Part shown: positions 60,804 to 64,000 of the stretch, piece after piece | How positions within the stretch are numbered: position 1 is the first letter of the stretch | How the letters are laid out: each line of letters starts with the position of its first letter | Source of the DNA: Candidatus Defluviilinea proxima | GTDB lineage: Bacteria; Chloroflexota; Anaerolineae; Anaerolineales; Villigracilaceae | Length of the DNA: 64,000 bases | Assembly (NCBI GenBank): GCA_016721115.1 | Contig: JADKIW010000001.1 | Coordinates: forward strand, 1,007,501 to 1,071,500 | Direction of reading: 5' to 3' | Translations under genes and position numbers: made by a program | The notes under the pieces: model-generated | Databases searched by the model: none | What the model was told of the DNA's origin: nothing | What the model saw: the letters and a program-made list of their open reading frames with translations, nothing else

Positions 60804-62912
60804 ATGATACCGGAAAAAATTGGTCGTTACGAGATCAAGTCAGAATTGGGACGCGGAGGCATGGCAACTGTCTACCGCGGATACGATCCCCGCTTCGAGC
60901 GTGAAGTGGCCGTGAAGGTCTTGCCTTCCGAGTTGTTACATTCAGACCCTCAATTTAAGTTGAGGTTCGAGCGGGAAGCAAAGATCATTGCTTCGCTTGA
61001 ACATCCGTCCATTGTGCCGGTGTATGATGTGGGGGATGAAGGTGGGCAACCTTACTTTGTTATGCGTTACATGAACGGTGGCTCACTTTCTGAACGCATC
61101 AAGAACAAAGTGATGAGCATTCAGGAAGCCGCAAGGATCTTGGGGCAGATCGCGCCTGGCATGGATGAAGCGCACGCCAAGGGAATTGTCCATCGTGATT
61201 TGAAGCCAAGCAACATCCTTTTTGACTCTAAAGACACTCCGTATATTTCCGATTTTGGTATCGCCAAATTATCACAATCTCAGGCTAGCAGTGTGACCGG
61301 CTCCGGCATCATCGGTACACCTGCCTACATGGCGCCTGAACAAGCATCCGGCGAAGGCGTGGATGGACGTTCGGATATCTACGCACTTGGCATCATTCTT
61401 TTTGAAATGCTAACAGGCCGTCAACCGTACGAAGCAGATACCCCGATGGCAGTCGCGATCAAACATATTACCGATCCAGTGCCTCGTATTCTTGATGCCA
61501 ACCCCAACCTGCCTCCAGATGTGGAGAACATCATCCAGGTGGCGATGGCCAAGAGCAAGAACGATCGTTTTGCCACCGCTGTTGAAATGGTGGATGCTTT
61601 ACGGAATATCGATAAACCAGAAACCAAAACGCAGATGCGCACACGGGCCATGAAGGCCAAAACTGCCGCTCTGCCTGCCACGCGGATTGGTGCTCAACCC
61701 GTAAAGAAATCTTTCAATGTGTTGGCAATCATCATTCCGCTTGTTGTAGTGTTGGTGCTCGTTGGAGGTGGATACTTTATTTTTAACAGTATCAACCGCC
61801 CCGTAGAAACAGAAGCGCCGGTCCTTACATCTACAACGGCGCCTGTTACGGCAACATCCGAACCGTCAACAGAAGCTCCAGTTGTGCCTGTCGAGCCGAG
61901 CGTAACTCCTACAGACACTCCTGTTCCAGCTACGGATACGCCGGCTGCCCCGCAACTACCTGTTCTGGGCGGCGCGGACAAGATCGCACTGGTTTCCAAT
62001 AACGAGATCTGGCTGATCAATGTAGATGGTTCAGACCCCAAGCAACTGACCTTTGATGGTGCCACCAAGAACGACTTGCAATGGCTTGACCATGATACGA
62101 TTCTGTTCCTCAGCGGAAAAGTGATCAAGTATTACAAGTTATCAACCGATGTGGTGGATACACTTACTAGCTTTAACTCTGCGGCTTCGTTGGATGCCTT
62201 CCGCGTTTCACATGATGGCAAACAAGTGATGATCGCCATGAGCAATGAGATCTTTGTTGTACCGTTCGATCTCGAACGCATGAAGACCATCAAATCACGT
62301 GGTACATTTTTTGACCCGGCAGAGAAGGCTTGCATTCTGCCGCTTGGTGGTACCAAAGCCGCGTTTGCCGTGCGCGAAGCCCGTTGGTCAGCAGACGATA
62401 AACTTGTTGCATGGTTATACAAGGGTGTGAGTGGCGATACATTGGTTGCCGCCGAACAGATTATGGTTCTTGATGTGACCGCCTGTGATCCATCAAAGAT
62501 CGATCAGAAAGATAATTTCCCCGGTTCTCGTTTTGTACCAGTGGGATATCAGACCCGCGTGCTGACGGATTTTGACTGGGATGGAAATGATCTTTTCGCG
62601 TTCAACACAGAAAGAAGGAACAGTGGTTGGGGAGAGTTCTATCTCTATAACTGGATCACGCACAAGCCGACTCTTCTTTACCCCGTCAACAAGACCTGTT
62701 GTTACCGTGATGCACGCTGGAGCCCGGATGGCACATACATTCTCTTTGCCTTCCAGGATCTTGGCCTTGGCCCCAACGCAAAGAACCAGTTATATTATGT
62801 GCCTGCAGGCGAATTGGGAACTGGCGCGATCTTCAAGCCGCTCCCTCTGCCGGGAGATTTCTTCAAGAATCCTAAAGAAGCTCCGCAGCCTGCCCTGCGC
62901 CCCGCACAGTAG
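60804..62912 (+). CDS. Membrane Ser/Thr protein kinase with extracytoplasmic TolB/WD40-like propeller
   Basis: A 702-aa kinase. Kinase domain about 4-270: GRGGMATVY, VAVKVL, full HRDLKPSN, DFGIAKLS, GTPAYMAPEQ. A membrane helix at about 300-320 is followed by a TPT linker and an outward TolB-type propeller (IALVSNNEIWLINVDGSDPKQLTFD, WSPDGTYILFAF). ATG 60804 is preferred to a frame from 60729, because the promoter lies between them. It would sense an envelope ligand and signal inward. It ends directly against pyrD, tail to tail. Confidence 0.94.
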   Translation: MIPEKIGRYEIKSELGRGGMATVYRGYDPRFEREVAVKVLPSELLHSDPQFKLRFEREAKIIASLEHPSIVPVYDVGDEGGQPYFVMRYMNGGSLSERIKNKVMSIQEAARILGQIAPGMDEAHAKGIVHRDLKPSNILFDSKDTPYISDFGIAKLSQSQASSVTGSGIIGTPAYMAPEQASGEGVDGRSDIYALGIILFEMLTGRQPYEADTPMAVAIKHITDPVPRILDANPNLPPDVENIIQVAMAKSKNDRFATAVEMVDALRNIDKPETKTQMRTRAMKAKTAALPATRIGAQPVKKSFNVLAIIIPLVVVLVLVGGGYFIFNSINRPVETEAPVLTSTTAPVTATSEPSTEAPVVPVEPSVTPTDTPVPATDTPAAPQLPVLGGADKIALVSNNEIWLINVDGSDPKQLTFDGATKNDLQWLDHDTILFLSGKVIKYYKLSTDVVDTLTSFNSAASLDAFRVSHDGKQVMIAMSNEIFVVPFDLERMKTIKSRGTFFDPAEKACILPLGGTKAAFAVREARWSADDKLVAWLYKGVSGDTLVAAEQIMVLDVTACDPSKIDQKDNFPGSRFVPVGYQTRVLTDFDWDGNDLFAFNTERRNSGWGEFYLYNWITHKPTLLYPVNKTCCYRDARWSPDGTYILFAFQDLGLGPNAKNQLYYVPAGELGTGAIFKPLPLPGDFFKNPKEAPQPALRPAQ

Positions 62913-64000
62913 TTATAAACTTTTTATAATCTCGCGAACCAAGCCGGGCCCACGATAGACCAACCCCGTATACATCTGAATGAGACTCGCTCCCAAGGCG
63001 AGTCTTTTCTTTGCATCATCGGGACTCATGATGCCGCCCACGCTGATGATCGGTACTTTTCCATTGACCAGTTTTACAACGCGACTCAAAACCGCTTCAC
63101 TCTTAACTGTTAGCGGACTCCCGCTTAACCCGCCTGTTTCACTCTGATGTATGGACTTCAACCCCTCGCGGGCCAGTGTTGTGTTCGTGGCGATGACTCC
63201 GTCCATGCCGGTATCGATGATGACGCCGATCGCATCATCCAATTCTGATTCGGTCAGATCAGGCGCGAGCTTGACGAGAAGCGGGAGTTTCTTTTCCAGT
63301 CTTTTCTCTTCGAGTTGACGTTGCGCATGGAGTTGAGTCAGCAATCCGTTCAAGGCTTCGCGTCCCTGCAATTGACGCAGGCCGACGGTATTCGGTGAAC
63401 TGATGTTGATAGCGATGTAATCAGCATAGGGTGCAAAGTTTTGTAACAGTTCAAGATAATCTAACACAGCGGATTCGTTGGGCGTCTCTTTGTTCTTACC
63501 GATGTTGACCCCCAGAACTACATCACCTTTGCGAACGACAACCTTTTTATATTTTTCACTGCGGGGTTGAATGCCAAAGGTTCGTTCGAACCATCCCGCG
63601 CGTAAGGTTGGGTTCAATTGCATTTGCACAAATTCCGAACCACGGCTGGGAAAACCCATGCGATTGATAACGCCCTCATCCTCTAACAGCCGAAAAGAAC
63701 GCGGTTTCGGGTTCCCAGTTTGTGGTCGAGGTGTGACCGTTCCCACTTCCACGTGGCCGAAGCCCATAGCCGAGAGACCATTGATGGCGAGGGCGTCCTT
63801 GTCATACCCGGCGGCGATCCCCACCGGATTCTTGAATGTTAACCCAAATATCTGCACAGGTTTGGGTGGGGCTTGGAATACTTTTTGCAAAACCCAACGG
63901 GAAGGTGGAAAGTTCCCCGCAAGACTCAATGCATTTAAGGTAATGTGATGTGCATCCTCGGGTTGGAGGCGGAAAAGAAGGTTACGGAATAACGGGTACA
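62913..64000 (-). CDS. pyrD: Dihydroorotate dehydrogenase, class 2 (start one base outside the window)
   Basis: A flavin enzyme of pyrimidine synthesis, quinone-linked type. Motifs: KNPVGIAAGYDKDA, VGTVTPRPQTGNPKPR, catalytic Ser in INISSPNTVGL, NTTLAREGL, GGIMSPDDAKK. The open frame continues past 63929 with the class 2 N-terminus (YPLFRNLLFRLQPEDAHHITLNAL), and the last two window bases read TG on the coding strand, so the ATG lies at the edge. The 63929 TTG is not the start. Confidence 0.95.
   Translation of the reverse strand, partial: YPLFRNLLFRLQPEDAHHITLNALSLAGNFPPSRWVLQKVFQAPPKPVQIFGLTFKNPVGIAAGYDKDALAINGLSAMGFGHVEVGTVTPRPQTGNPKPRSFRLLEDEGVINRMGFPSRGSEFVQMQLNPTLRAGWFERTFGIQPRSEKYKKVVVRKGDVVLGVNIGKNKETPNESAVLDYLELLQNFAPYADYIAINISSPNTVGLRQLQGREALNGLLTQLHAQRQLEEKRLEKKLPLLVKLAPDLTESELDDAIGVIIDTGMDGVIATNTTLAREGLKSIHQSETGGLSGSPLTVKSEAVLSRVVKLVNGKVPIISVGGIMSPDDAKKRLALGASLIQMYTGLVYRGPGLVREIIKSL

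Noticed and set aside
1..64000. CRISPR arrays, insertion sequences, prophage or rRNA
   Set aside because: No regularly spaced repeats, transposase, integrase, phage structural genes or rRNA motifs were found.

Overview
This 64 kb window has moderate G+C and comes from a bacterial chromosome, most likely a Chloroflexota of the class Anaerolineae (inference). The case rests on several membrane or secreted proteins with long Thr/Pro 'TPT' linkers after a single membrane helix, SH3-like and lamin-tail surface domains, cytoplasmic Ser/Thr kinases with beta-propeller sensors, a lone SpoVS, Flp-type mini-pilins and many apparently leaderless mRNAs. There are no rRNA genes, intact tRNAs, CRISPR arrays, transposases or phage genes.

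Layout. 0-3.4 kb: a MerR/GyrI double-effector regulator with a classic 19-bp-spacer MerR promoter, a membrane TIR-SH3 protein and a YqhA protein. 3.5-8.0 kb (minus strand): a compact four-gene cassette of coiled-coil protein, coiled-coil/roadblock-like/SH3 membrane protein, Ras-like GTPase and PAS-GAF-HD-GYP phosphodiesterase, driven by one promoter with a LacI-type palindrome. 8.2-15.4 kb (minus strand): an orphan NarL regulator, Hsp20, and a six-gene operon of Ser/Thr kinase-propeller, PP2C, J-domain-VWA fusion, zinc-ribbon FHA, 80-aa protein and PhoB-type regulator. 15.5-25.2 kb (plus strand): metallophosphoesterase, ParB-fold protein, DapA-like aldolase, LipM-like transferase, then a phosphonate-type ABC importer with two binding lipoproteins and two PhnE permeases that carry extra extracytoplasmic domains; a divergent DUF4230 gene faces them. 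25.2-27.5 kb: two near-identical Flp pilins, a YdcF/SanA protein, a DnaA-box-rich 540-bp gap that looks like oriC, and spoVS. 27.5-32.9 kb: a 1217-aa surface protein and an A+T-rich patch of small unknown genes flanked by a diverged direct repeat with a tRNA-like remnant.

32.9-46.3 kb: deoxynucleoside kinase, DsbA-like thioredoxin, R3H AAA ATPase, membrane proteins of unknown role, pdxST, and a GntR-SPFH-SdpI-CPBP-DUF4177 operon that contains a near-perfect parS site. 46.3-64 kb: GT-C glycosyltransferase, GAF histidine kinase, dnaN, a DUF5671 membrane protein, a ParB-fold/UspA fusion, PepF, a rhodanese lipoprotein with an in-frame UGA that looks like selenocysteine, VOC, cupin and EamA genes, gdhA, a second kinase-propeller protein, and pyrD running off the right edge by one base.

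The main leads are (1) the GTPase/roadblock/HD-GYP cassette, (2) the kinase/phosphatase/J-VWA/FHA operon next to hsp20, (3) the candidate selenoprotein rhodanese, (4) the oriC-parS-dnaN neighbourhood and (5) the recurring -10 box placed 6-9 nt before the start codon, including a shared divergent -10.
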